DNA from: Anthropogastromicrobium sp963652495
GTDB taxonomy: Bacteria; Bacillota; Clostridia; Lachnospirales; Lachnospiraceae
NCBI GenBank assembly: GCA_963652495.1
Contig: CAVJTU010000034.1
Coordinates: 1 to 30,233 of the forward strand
Direction of reading: 5' to 3'
Length of the DNA: 30,233 nt
Made by a program: the position numbers and the translations under genes
The notes under the pieces: generated by a model
What the model was told of the DNA's origin: nothing
Databases searched by the model: none
The model's input: only the letters and a program-made list of their open reading frames with translations
Shown here: positions 23,566 through 30,233 of the stretch, one piece after another
How positions within the stretch are numbered: the stretch's first letter is position 1
How the letters are laid out: every line of letters begins with the position of its first letter

Positions 23566-25443
23566 TTACATAAGAGACTGCTCTGCACCCGGCTTGGGAA
23601 TTTCTTTTCCGTCAAAGATTGCCTCGAACTCTGCACTTCCGATCTTCTCACGCTCGATTAACACCTGTGCACAGCGGTGAAGCACATCCATATGCTCGGT
23701 AATGATCGTCTTCGCCTGTGCATACGCTTCATCAATAATACGTTTAACTTCCGCATCAATCTCTCTGGCAACGTCCTCGCTGTAACTTCTCGCATGACCC
23801 AAATCCTTGCCAAGAAAGACTTCTTCCCCACCACCGTCTTCGTAGTTGATGGTTCCAAGGCGCTCGGACATACCATATTTTACAACCATAGCGCGGGCGG
23901 TTGCGGTCGCCTGCTTGATATCCTGAGATGCGCCCGTTGTGACATCATCAAAGATTAACTCCTCGGCAACTCGTCCGCCGAACGCAACAATGATGTCCTC
24001 TTCCATGCGCTTTTTTGTCATGAACATCTCATCTGCCTCAGGCAGCGGCATCGTGTAGCCTGCCGCACCCATTCCGGTAGGGATGATTGAAATGGTGTGT
24101 ACCTTGCTCTCGTGAGGCAGTACATGAAACAGGATTGCATGACCGGACTCATGATATGCAGTGATACGCTTTTCCTTGTCGCTGATGACCTTGGAATGCT
24201 TCTCGGCACCGATGCCCACCTTGACAAACGACTGTTCAATATCGCGCTGACTGATATAACCCTGCTTGCTCTTTGCTGCATTGATCGCAGCCTCATTCAT
24301 CAGATTTTCCAGATCTGCTCCGGTAAATCCGGCTGTTGTCTGCGCAACGCGCTTTAAATTGACATCTGAGCCAAGCGGCTTGTTCTTTGTATGAACCTTT
24401 AAGATTTCTTCTCTTCCCTTTACATCAGGACGTCCGACTGCCACCTTGCGGTCAAAACGTCCCGGACGAAGAATCGCCGGATCGAGGATATCGACACGGT
24501 TTGTCGCTGCCATAACGATAATGCCCTCATTGACACCAAAGCCATCCATCTCGACAAGCATCTGGTTTAATGTCTGCTCACGCTCATCATGACCACCGCC
24601 AAGACCGGTTCCTCTTCTTCTGGCTACTGCATCAATCTCATCAATGAAGATGATACACGGTGCATTCTTCTTCGCCTGCTCAAACAGATCTCTTACACGG
24701 GATGCACCGACACCAACGAACATCTCGACGAAATTGGAACCAGAGATTGAAAAGAATGGCACACCTGCCTCACCGGCAACGGCTTTTGCAAGCAATGTCT
24801 TTCCGGTTCCCGGAGGGCCTACAAGCAAGATTCCTTTGGGGATTCTGGCACCCAGACTCGTATACATATTGGGATTCTTCAAGAAGTCAACAACTTCCTC
24901 AAGTTCTTCTTTCTCCTCCTGAAGTCCGGCAACATCTTTAAACAGTACCTTCTTGGAACCGCCTGTTTCCATAACGGCTCTGCTACGTCCAAAGTTTGAC
25001 ATGTTCTGGCTGCCGCCTGATCCGCCGCCCGGCACTGCCATGCGCCCTGTTACGATGACAAACACAAAACTGATACCAACAACTAAGATCAGTACCGGAA
25101 CGATTGTATTCAGGAAATAATTTTCCTTCACAGCAGTCACCGTGACCTTAATATCATTTTCCTGAAGACGATTTAATTCTTCGTTGACATCGGATACGAA
25201 TACGCGATACTCCGTTGATGAATCATCCGTCAGAAACAATATGCTTCCGGTCGGTACTTTCGCATTCTGCTCAATCTGCGCCTGAGTGATCTTTCCGTCC
25301 TCCACAAGCGAACGATACTGGGTGTACGTCACATTCGTCTGCGTGTAAATTGTACGCTGAAAGATAAAAATTAGTGCAATTACAATCGCAATGATAAACA
25401 TATATGCGATTATTCCATTTGATTTTCTCAATTCATTCCTCAT
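23566..25443 (-). CDS. ftsH: ATP-dependent zinc metalloprotease FtsH (paralogue 2, housekeeping cluster)
   Basis: A 625-residue FtsH. Two membrane segments (about residues 10-30 and 108-131) are followed by AAA motif GPPGTGKT (about 210), Walker B IIFIDEID and SRH NRVDILDPAILRPGRFDRK. The zinc motif is HESGH (about 423-427), and the distal Asp is in TGASQDIKQATATAR. It follows hpt and tilS, the standard tilS-hpt-ftsH order of Firmicutes. The ATG at 25443 has its AGGA immediately adjacent, so a TTG four codons later, with GAGG at 6 nt, is a possible alternative. Unlike paralogue 1, no CIRCE is seen. Confidence 0.96.
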   Translation of the reverse strand: MRNELRKSNGIIAYMFIIAIVIALIFIFQRTIYTQTNVTYTQYRSLVEDGKITQAQIEQNAKVPTGSILFLTDDSSTEYRVFVSDVNEELNRLQENDIKVTVTAVKENYFLNTIVPVLILVVGISFVFVIVTGRMAVPGGGSGGSQNMSNFGRSRAVMETGGSKKVLFKDVAGLQEEKEELEEVVDFLKNPNMYTSLGARIPKGILLVGPPGTGKTLLAKAVAGEAGVPFFSISGSNFVEMFVGVGASRVRDLFEQAKKNAPCIIFIDEIDAVARRRGTGLGGGHDEREQTLNQMLVEMDGFGVNEGIIVMAATNRVDILDPAILRPGRFDRKVAVGRPDVKGREEILKVHTKNKPLGSDVNLKRVAQTTAGFTGADLENLMNEAAINAAKSKQGYISQRDIEQSFVKVGIGAEKHSKVISDKEKRITAYHESGHAILFHVLPHESKVHTISIIPTGMGAAGYTMPLPEADEMFMTKKRMEEDIIVAFGGRVAEELIFDDVTTGASQDIKQATATARAMVVKYGMSERLGTINYEDGGGEEVFLGKDLGHARSYSEDVAREIDAEVKRIIDEAYAQAKTIITEHMDVLHRCAQVLIEREKIGSAEFEAIFDGKEIPKPGAEQSLM

Positions 25444-25485
25444 TCCTGCGATTTGAAACCAAACTTTGTCCCCACCGCAAATTAC

Positions 25486-26010
25486 TTACTTCTCTACCAC
25501 GCCTACATACGGCAGATTGCGGTATTTCTGATCGTAGTCCAGACCATACCCGACTACAAACTCATCCGGTACCGGAAAGCCGGTGTAGTCTACATTGACA
25601 TTCTCAACCTCACGTCGATCTGATTTGTTAAGAAGCGTACACAGACACAGACTGGCTGGCTTTCTCTCGTTTAAAATCTTCAGAAGATAGCTCAATGTGT
25701 GACCAGAATCAATAATATCTTCTACGACTAAGACATCTCTTCCCTCGATGGACTGGTCAAGATCCTTGACAATCTTAACGATGCCGCTGGACTTGGTGCC
25801 TGAGCCATAGCTGGATACAGACATGAAATCCATCGTTACCGGAACAGTGATTCTCTTTGCCAGCTCGCACATGAAAAATACGCCGCCCTTTAACACACAG
25901 ATCATGTGAAGAGTTTTTCCTTCATAGCGTTCGCTGATCTCTTTTCCCAGTTCACGGATTCTCTGATCAACTTCTTCTTCTGAATACATTACACGAATTT
26001 TGTCTTCCAT
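25486..26010 (-). CDS. hpt: Hypoxanthine phosphoribosyltransferase
   Basis: A 174-residue purine salvage enzyme that makes IMP and GMP from hypoxanthine or guanine and PRPP. The PRPP-binding loop VVEDIIDSGHTL and the preceding LKGGVFF and DFMSVSSYGSGTKSSG match the family; the late segment PDEFVVGYGLDYDQKYRNLP is the base-binding region. The ATG at 26010 has AAAGGAG at 7 nt and gives MEDKIRV; nine extra codons upstream (26037) are not family-like. It lies between tilS and ftsH as usual; ftsH begins 42 nt downstream. Confidence 0.96.
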   Translation of the reverse strand: MEDKIRVMYSEEEVDQRIRELGKEISERYEGKTLHMICVLKGGVFFMCELAKRITVPVTMDFMSVSSYGSGTKSSGIVKIVKDLDQSIEGRDVLVVEDIIDSGHTLSYLLKILNERKPASLCLCTLLNKSDRREVENVNVDYTGFPVPDEFVVGYGLDYDQKYRNLPYVGVVEK

Positions 26011-26110
26011 TTTCGCGCTCCTTTGCCTTTTTCTCATTTATATTTTTAGTCAATGACGTTGACTTTTGTTTGATCATGATCGCTGCTCATTGTTAGGTTA
26101 CGAAAATCCC

Positions 26111-27703
26111 CTAGGCGATGGTTTCATCGGTACGCACTTCCAACACCAACCTGGTATTTTCTGTCACTTTACAGTCCTCGGCCATGCGCATCCCTGCTAT
26201 CCACAGGACACGACTTTTCGATGCAAGGATCGGAATCTGATCTCTTTTTGCCGCCGGGATTTTTGCATTAATCATGCAGTCGGAAAGCTTTTGCGTGTTG
26301 CCTCTTGCATCAATGCAAATGCGATCCTTCGGTCTTCTTCTTCGCATCAGCAGTCCTTCTCTTATTGTATCATAATCAAACCAGTTTACACAACAACTTT
26401 GTGGGATTTGTTGGTTTTTTTTCTCACAAATCGGAAAAACCGAGTACACAGTCCTGCCTGTTTCTGCATCCGGATGTGGTGATGGCTGGCTTTTCGTCTG
26501 GCTGTATGACCGCACTGAGGGCTGTTTTTCTGTCTGATCATCTGACTGCGCTAGCGGTCGCTTTTCTGCCTGTCGTGTTTCAATCACAAGAAACTCATAT
26601 AAGCGGCGCGCGATTCGCCCTCCGGGAAGATGAATCTGACTGCCTGTCGTTTTCGTTAAAAGTCCAAGCACCGCTTCAATGTGCGTGCGGCCGATATCCT
26701 TTATGCTGCCGGTGCGCTTAATCGCCTCCTGAATCAGATATCGCTGCAAAATAGGCTCCCTGGCAGAAAGCTCCCTGAGTGGGAGATAACTGAACTGTGC
26801 GTTTGGTATCTTTTGATTATTTTTATTTTTTTGAACTGCTTCGCTCATTTGTGCATATTCAGTTTCCCACGAAGCAAGAAGTTCCTTTGCTTTGCTGCGA
26901 AGATACTCTTCTGCTTCAAAGAAATCACCCGATGCAGCAGCGATATGCTCTGCCGCCTGTGCGTTGTATTCTCGTTCAAGAAGTGGTATCAGATTATTTC
27001 GGATGCGGCTTCTCAAATATTCGTCCGTCAGATTCGTCTCATCCGTACACCACGTCTGATTCTGTGCGATAAGCCACGCTTCGATTTCACTTCTTCTCAT
27101 GCCAAGAAGCGGGCGCACGATGAAAATTTCGCTGTCGCTGTTATTGTCATTGAAATCAGATGATTTACCGACAGCATAATTTCCATCGCATACTGAAGGC
27201 TTCGCCTGAATACCACGTCCATCCGATAACGATCGCTTTGCCTGAATGCCGCCACAGCCGCGAATGCCGCTTCCGCGCAGCAGATTCATTAGTACTGTCT
27301 CTGCCTGATCGTCCATATGATGTGCCACAGCAATGACAGATGCACCACGCTTTCTTGCTTCCTTCTCAAAAATGTCATAGCGCACGCTGCGCCCTGCCTC
27401 CTCCTCCGTCAGATGAAGCTTCGCCGCGATGCCTGGCACGTCACGATATGTAGCAACGAACTCGACATTGTTTGCTTTGCATAACTCTTGTGAAAAGAGC
27501 AGATCACGATCTGCTGATTCCCCACGTATGCCATGGTGAACATGAACTGCCGTAAGCGTAAGATGATAGTCTTTTTGCAATGCTTTTAGCACAAGCAGCA
27601 GGCAAACAGAATCCGCACCGCCTGACAGACCGATGATGACATGGTCTCCATCAGCAAGTAATTTTTTTTCTGCAATATATTGCTGAATCTTCCTTATAAA
27701 CAT
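26111..27703 (-). CDS. tilS: tRNA(Ile)-lysidine synthetase with low-complexity inserts
   Basis: Essential enzyme that attaches lysine to C34 of tRNA-Ile(CAU), changing its decoding to AUA. The N-ATPase part shows the PP-loop SGGADS (27-32), then VHVHHGIRGESADRD and AVAHHMDDQAETVLMNLLRG. A TilS substrate-binding domain and C-terminal domain (about 440-530) follow. Length 530 is larger than the usual 430-480. The extra material is two inserts: residues about 152-193, including a 12-residue tandem repeat, and a Ser/Gln/Pro-rich linker at about 385-425. The ATG at 27703 has AGGAG nearby. It is 48 nt after the spoIIE-like gene. Confidence 0.94.
   Translation of the reverse strand: MFIRKIQQYIAEKKLLADGDHVIIGLSGGADSVCLLLVLKALQKDYHLTLTAVHVHHGIRGESADRDLLFSQELCKANNVEFVATYRDVPGIAAKLHLTEEEAGRSVRYDIFEKEARKRGASVIAVAHHMDDQAETVLMNLLRGSGIRGCGGIQAKRSLSDGRGIQAKPSVCDGNYAVGKSSDFNDNNSDSEIFIVRPLLGMRRSEIEAWLIAQNQTWCTDETNLTDEYLRSRIRNNLIPLLEREYNAQAAEHIAAASGDFFEAEEYLRSKAKELLASWETEYAQMSEAVQKNKNNQKIPNAQFSYLPLRELSAREPILQRYLIQEAIKRTGSIKDIGRTHIEAVLGLLTKTTGSQIHLPGGRIARRLYEFLVIETRQAEKRPLAQSDDQTEKQPSVRSYSQTKSQPSPHPDAETGRTVYSVFPICEKKNQQIPQSCCVNWFDYDTIREGLLMRRRRPKDRICIDARGNTQKLSDCMINAKIPAAKRDQIPILASKSRVLWIAGMRMAEDCKVTENTRLVLEVRTDETIA
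27179..27250 (-). repeat. 36-bp tandem repeat inside tilS
   Basis: Two adjacent 36-nt units encode GIQAKRSLSDGR and GIQAKPSVCDGN (residues 152-163 and 164-175). They are diverged but plainly related, and lie in a part of TilS (between the LLRG motif and the PLLGM motif) that is normally short. Confidence 0.75.
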
Positions 27704-27751
27704 TTTTGCTCCTCATTTCTTTAACATACGCTTCCAAAAGGTGTTCCTTAC

Positions 27752-29464
27752 TCATTTTTTCCAAAATCCTGCTGCCAGCACAGTTCTGTCATCGCGCCCG
27801 CCATTCGCATTTCCTGCAAATGCGAGAATCTTTCTTGCAATTTCTTTTGGATTATTCTCATCAAGGCTCTCGCAGAAGCGGCACATTGCCTCCTCTTTAT
27901 CGCAGCCGGGCATCTCTTCTAATACTCCATCACTGACCATGATCAAAAGATCACCATCCTTTAAGCGAAGCATCTTTTCCATCGGGGCATGCTCCTGCAA
28001 GATTCCGGCTGGCATGCTGTCCGCGCCCACTTGCAAAACTTCACCATTTCTCTTCAAAAAAGTGACTGCCGCACCCGATTTCGTAAGCTCACAGATACCA
28101 TTTGCACAGTCAATCATTGCCATATCAATCGTGACCGGATGCTCCTTTGCCTGAATCATCAGTGTGCTGTTTATGACACGAATCAGAAGCGATGGCGGAT
28201 AGCCGGCCTCGCACATTAGCTCCGCAAGTTCTGTGACTCCGGCACTCTCGCGTCCGGCGCGCTCACCACTTCCCATACCATCGCACAGAAGAAGCACTTT
28301 CTTCGCATTGGACAGTTCCATGTATGAAAAGCTGTCACCTGAAACCTCATTTCCGTCCTTGCAGCCGGACGCTGCGCCAAAGAGAACAAAGTACGGACAC
28401 TCCTCCTCGAAGCGCACCCAGCGCAAAGCGGCTGAGACAAGAAGCGGCTGGTCGGTGCATGGCGTCATACGCTTTCCAAGTGCCTCCTCGATACGCTCAC
28501 AAACAAGCTTCATGGAAATGCAGCGTGCGCTTTTTGCACTGAGTGCCATCACAAGCTTTCGGCTGCCATTTTTGCCTTCTGTAAGATAAATTCGCTTTGC
28601 CTCGACACCAGCGCGCGACAGCTGCTTTACAAGACTGCTTCGCACCGTCCCCGTCAGTTCTTCGCCCTCCTGCATCTGCCCTACCGTATCCTGAAGCATC
28701 TGCGCACATTCAAAAAATTGCTCGGACAAGAGCTGTCGAAGCTCCAGACAGCGCATCCGCCAATCGTTTTCTGCGGCATCATCTACAAGCTCCTCCTCGC
28801 GATACATAGCTGACAATTGAGAAAAGGTCTGCGACAGTGCCTGCAATCCTTCGCCTGCCGTTCCCTCAATAGCAGACTGCCAGAGCGGCGGTACTTCCTG
28901 CACAGTATTTGATATCTCATCCATATCGTTTGAAAGCATGTGCTGCTCAGGAAGAGTAAGCTTATCCGGCAGCAGCAGGAACACTGCTCCGACAGCAAGT
29001 ACGGATTCCATTGTCTGAAACAGCAGTGCCGGCGAATACAAAATTCCTACGCCAAATGCAGCAGCCGCATATGCAGTCACACTTGCCATTTTTCCAAGAC
29101 GCCTGAATGCACCGGAGAAGATGCCAAGCAGACACAATATACCAATCTGCGCCGCCTCACCGCTCACAAGTGATAACACAATGCCACTGATACTTCCTGC
29201 AATTGCACCTGCTCCGGGGCCAAAACGATATCCGAAAAACAATGAACAAAAAAGCAGAAGTACCTGTGTGACCAGATACATTGTCTGTCCACTCTCAAAC
29301 ACCACAAACAGCATTGCGCCAAACATAAAAATGATAAGTACTGAACGAAGCATCCGCCTGAAAATGCCTGTCTTTCCCATTTCTGTTTTCCCTATGCCAT
29401 TTTTTCCTGCGCCTGCTCTTTCCAACCTTCCGCTCTCTATGTATGTTCTTCCCAAAACTTCCAC
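27752..29464 (-). CDS. spoIIE: SpoIIE-family protein phosphatase (sporulation)
   Basis: A 570-residue protein: a basic N-terminus (about 1-35), five or six membrane segments (about 40-165), a coiled-coil/regulatory region (170-330) and a PP2C phosphatase domain with LLLCDGMGSGERAGRESAGV, LMIVSDGVLEEM and DDRTVLAAGF. In B. subtilis SpoIIE dephosphorylates SpoIIAA to activate sigma-F in the forespore; that protein is 827 residues with about ten membrane segments, so this one is shortened. I chose GTG 29464 because GGAGG lies 9 nt upstream; a TTG at 29503 would add 13 residues but lacks a ribosome-binding site. A Spo0A-box-like site lies upstream, and tilS follows. Confidence 0.85.
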   Translation of the reverse strand: MEVLGRTYIESGRLERAGAGKNGIGKTEMGKTGIFRRMLRSVLIIFMFGAMLFVVFESGQTMYLVTQVLLLFCSLFFGYRFGPGAGAIAGSISGIVLSLVSGEAAQIGILCLLGIFSGAFRRLGKMASVTAYAAAAFGVGILYSPALLFQTMESVLAVGAVFLLLPDKLTLPEQHMLSNDMDEISNTVQEVPPLWQSAIEGTAGEGLQALSQTFSQLSAMYREEELVDDAAENDWRMRCLELRQLLSEQFFECAQMLQDTVGQMQEGEELTGTVRSSLVKQLSRAGVEAKRIYLTEGKNGSRKLVMALSAKSARCISMKLVCERIEEALGKRMTPCTDQPLLVSAALRWVRFEEECPYFVLFGAASGCKDGNEVSGDSFSYMELSNAKKVLLLCDGMGSGERAGRESAGVTELAELMCEAGYPPSLLIRVINSTLMIQAKEHPVTIDMAMIDCANGICELTKSGAAVTFLKRNGEVLQVGADSMPAGILQEHAPMEKMLRLKDGDLLIMVSDGVLEEMPGCDKEEAMCRFCESLDENNPKEIARKILAFAGNANGGRDDRTVLAAGFWKK

Positions 29465-29530
29465 CTTTCTCGACCTCCATTTCTTCAGCCACAAATAAAA
29501 CAATTCTGTCTCTCAATTGCGTCTCGTATT

Positions 29531-29564
29531 ATCATAGAATTTCTAATTTGAAATGTCTGTCGAA
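29531..29564 (-). promoter_or_regulatory. Spo0A-type promoter of the spoIIE-like gene
   Basis: A perfect 0A box, TGTCGAA on the plus strand (29558-29564), is followed on the minus strand by CAGACA and, 17 nt further, by -10 TATGAT (29536-29531). This layout, 0A box at the upstream edge of a weak -35, is that of Spo0A-activated sigma-A promoters such as spoIIE of B. subtilis. Confidence 0.6.
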
Positions 29565-29589
29565 AGAAGAGCGGAATAAAAAAAGTTAT

Positions 29590-29623
29590 GATGTTGGGGG
29601 CAAAAGGCATTTTGACCCATTTG
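29590..29623 (+). repeat. Dispersed palindromic repeat, copy D
   Basis: GATGTTGGGGGCAAAAGGCA followed by TTTTGACCC and ATTTG. The stem is interrupted by two mismatches. It lies between the spoIIE-like promoter and the FtsB/DivIC-like gene terminator. Confidence 0.7.
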
Positions 29624-29704
29624 CGTGAACGATAAAAAAATGGCAACTATTCAGAGTTACACCTTGATTTTGCTGTGCTTTATTTCGCATGGTTCTAATA
29701 GTTA

Positions 29705-29742
29705 CAAAAAACGTGCCGCTTCGCGTTTCCACGACACGGCAC
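29705..29742 (-). terminator. Strong intrinsic terminator of the FtsB/DivIC-like gene
   Basis: On the minus strand a 13-position stem (29742-29730 with 29725-29713; one mismatch, two G-U) closed by a GAAA tetraloop is followed by GTTTTTTG. It starts 1 nt after the stop codon. Confidence 0.9.
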
Positions 29743-29743
29743 A

Positions 29744-30043
29744 TCACTCGCCTTTAAATATGATCTCGTTTTTGTGAATCAATCCCAGCTTTTCTTTTGC
29801 ATACCACTCGGCAAATTCGTCGGTATTAATGTACTCGCTGTATTGTTCAAGCTCTTCGCTTCGCGCTTCTTCCTCTGCTATCTGCTCTTCAAGCAGCTTT
29901 TGCTGCCTCAGATTTGCCGCGTTTTGCTCTGCCAGACTATTTCCGGCTATCCAAAGCATCACACTTAAAAGAATCACTGTTGCAAATGCCAGTGCGATCC
30001 ATTTGCGATTGGCTCTCCTGCGGGCTGCCATCCTTCCTGTCAC
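29744..30043 (-). CDS. Septum formation initiator (DivIC/FtsB-like)
   Basis: A 99-residue bitopic division protein. A basic N-terminus (RRRANRK) is followed by one membrane segment (about 15-36), then a coiled coil (about 40-70, Gln/Glu-rich) and the tail EFAEWYAKEKLGLIHKNEII, matching the A-x-x-x-LG pattern of FtsB/DivIC. Such proteins stabilise the FtsQ-FtsL-FtsB complex at the septum. The GTG start at 30043 has GAGAGG about 9 nt upstream; an ATG four codons later is possible. It heads the divIC-spoIIE-tilS-hpt-ftsH cluster seen in B. subtilis, but a strong terminator right after it makes it a separate transcript. Confidence 0.88.
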   Translation of the reverse strand: MTGRMAARRRANRKWIALAFATVILLSVMLWIAGNSLAEQNAANLRQQKLLEEQIAEEEARSEELEQYSEYINTDEFAEWYAKEKLGLIHKNEIIFKGE

Positions 30044-30073
30044 TATTTCTCACCTCTCTTATTGCGGCTGTGT

Positions 30074-30133
30074 TCACTCTTTCTTTTCATCATACTGTCT
30101 TTTTGGGCTTTTTTCAACCTCTTTTTTCCCCAT
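30074..30133 (-). other. Short ORF of 19 codons upstream of the DivIC/FtsB-like gene
   Basis: Starts ATG 30133 with GGGAAG 7 nt upstream and reads MGKKEVEKSPKRQYDEKKE, a very basic/acidic peptide with no family resemblance. It may be a leader ORF or chance; it ends 31 nt before the DivIC/FtsB-like GTG. A -10-like TATACT (30182-30177) lies upstream with no good -35. Confidence 0.2.
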
Positions 30134-30233
30134 TTTTCGCTTCCCGACAATGTTTTTTTGTCTTTTTTGCTCCTGAAGTATAATGTACCCATAACAGTGG
30201 ACACGTGAATTAGTGTAGTACCCGTTTTTTAGA

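Noticed and set aside
26681..27163. 160-codon plus-strand ORF opposite tilS
   Set aside because: Antisense shadow; cysteine-rich and without a start site.
30177..30205. Promoter for the DivIC/FtsB-like gene
   Set aside because: TATACT is a good -10, but no -35 with suitable spacing was found.
1..30233. CRISPR array, prophage, toxin-antitoxin or defence island
   Set aside because: No regularly spaced direct repeats, phage genes or recognisable defence domains; the genes are mostly core.

Overview
This window looks like a chromosomal segment of a spore-forming, low-to-mid-GC Firmicute of the class Clostridia. A gut-type Lachnospiraceae is my best guess from gene content (two FtsH proteases, type III glutamine synthetase, class II aldolase, UroD-like methyltransferase, GH3 and GH13 enzymes, SpoIIE), but no 16S or marker comparison was possible. 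Almost every gene lies on the minus strand; the only convincing plus-strand gene is a small membrane protein at 15353-15805. Most of the window is ordinary core genome.

Layout, right to left in the direction of transcription. (i) 30043-23566 is the conserved cluster divIC/ftsB-like, spoIIE-like, tilS, hpt, ftsH, followed by a GH13 alpha-amylase-family enzyme (to 21465). (ii) 21242-17180 holds a UroD-family (probably corrinoid/Zn methyltransferase-type) protein, an overlapping M20 dipeptidase and a MATE transporter. (iii) 16957-15831 holds an FtsL-like bitopic protein and a PrcB-domain lipoprotein. (iv) fba (15130-14267) diverges from the plus-strand membrane gene. (v) glnN (13903-11798) has a long leader containing an intrinsic terminator upstream of the coding region. 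(vi) 11566-7234 is a likely operon of a degenerate CaCA-like membrane protein, a BlaI/MecI-type repressor and a large GH3 enzyme whose predicted nucleophile is Asn. (vii) 7128-5982 holds an S1-domain protein and DUF951. (viii) 5804-4649 is the classic rpsF-ssb-rpsR operon. (ix) 4321-2856 holds yqeY and an OGG1-type glycosylase. (x) 2691-841 is a second ftsH under a CIRCE-overlapped promoter, followed by another BlaI-type regulator (561-166). The left edge carries what looks like the right end of an IS200/IS605 element.

The most interesting material is non-coding. At 4423-4604 there is a nested, multi-branched palindromic element whose mismatches become G-U pairs on the minus strand, flanked by duplicated A7 tracts. 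A family of about 35-nt palindromes occurs four times after minus-strand genes. A terminator-shaped hairpin contains the ribosome-binding site of the lipoprotein gene. The glnN leader looks like a regulated attenuator. No CRISPR array, tRNA, rRNA or obvious defence system was found, and no large novel multi-gene system is evident.
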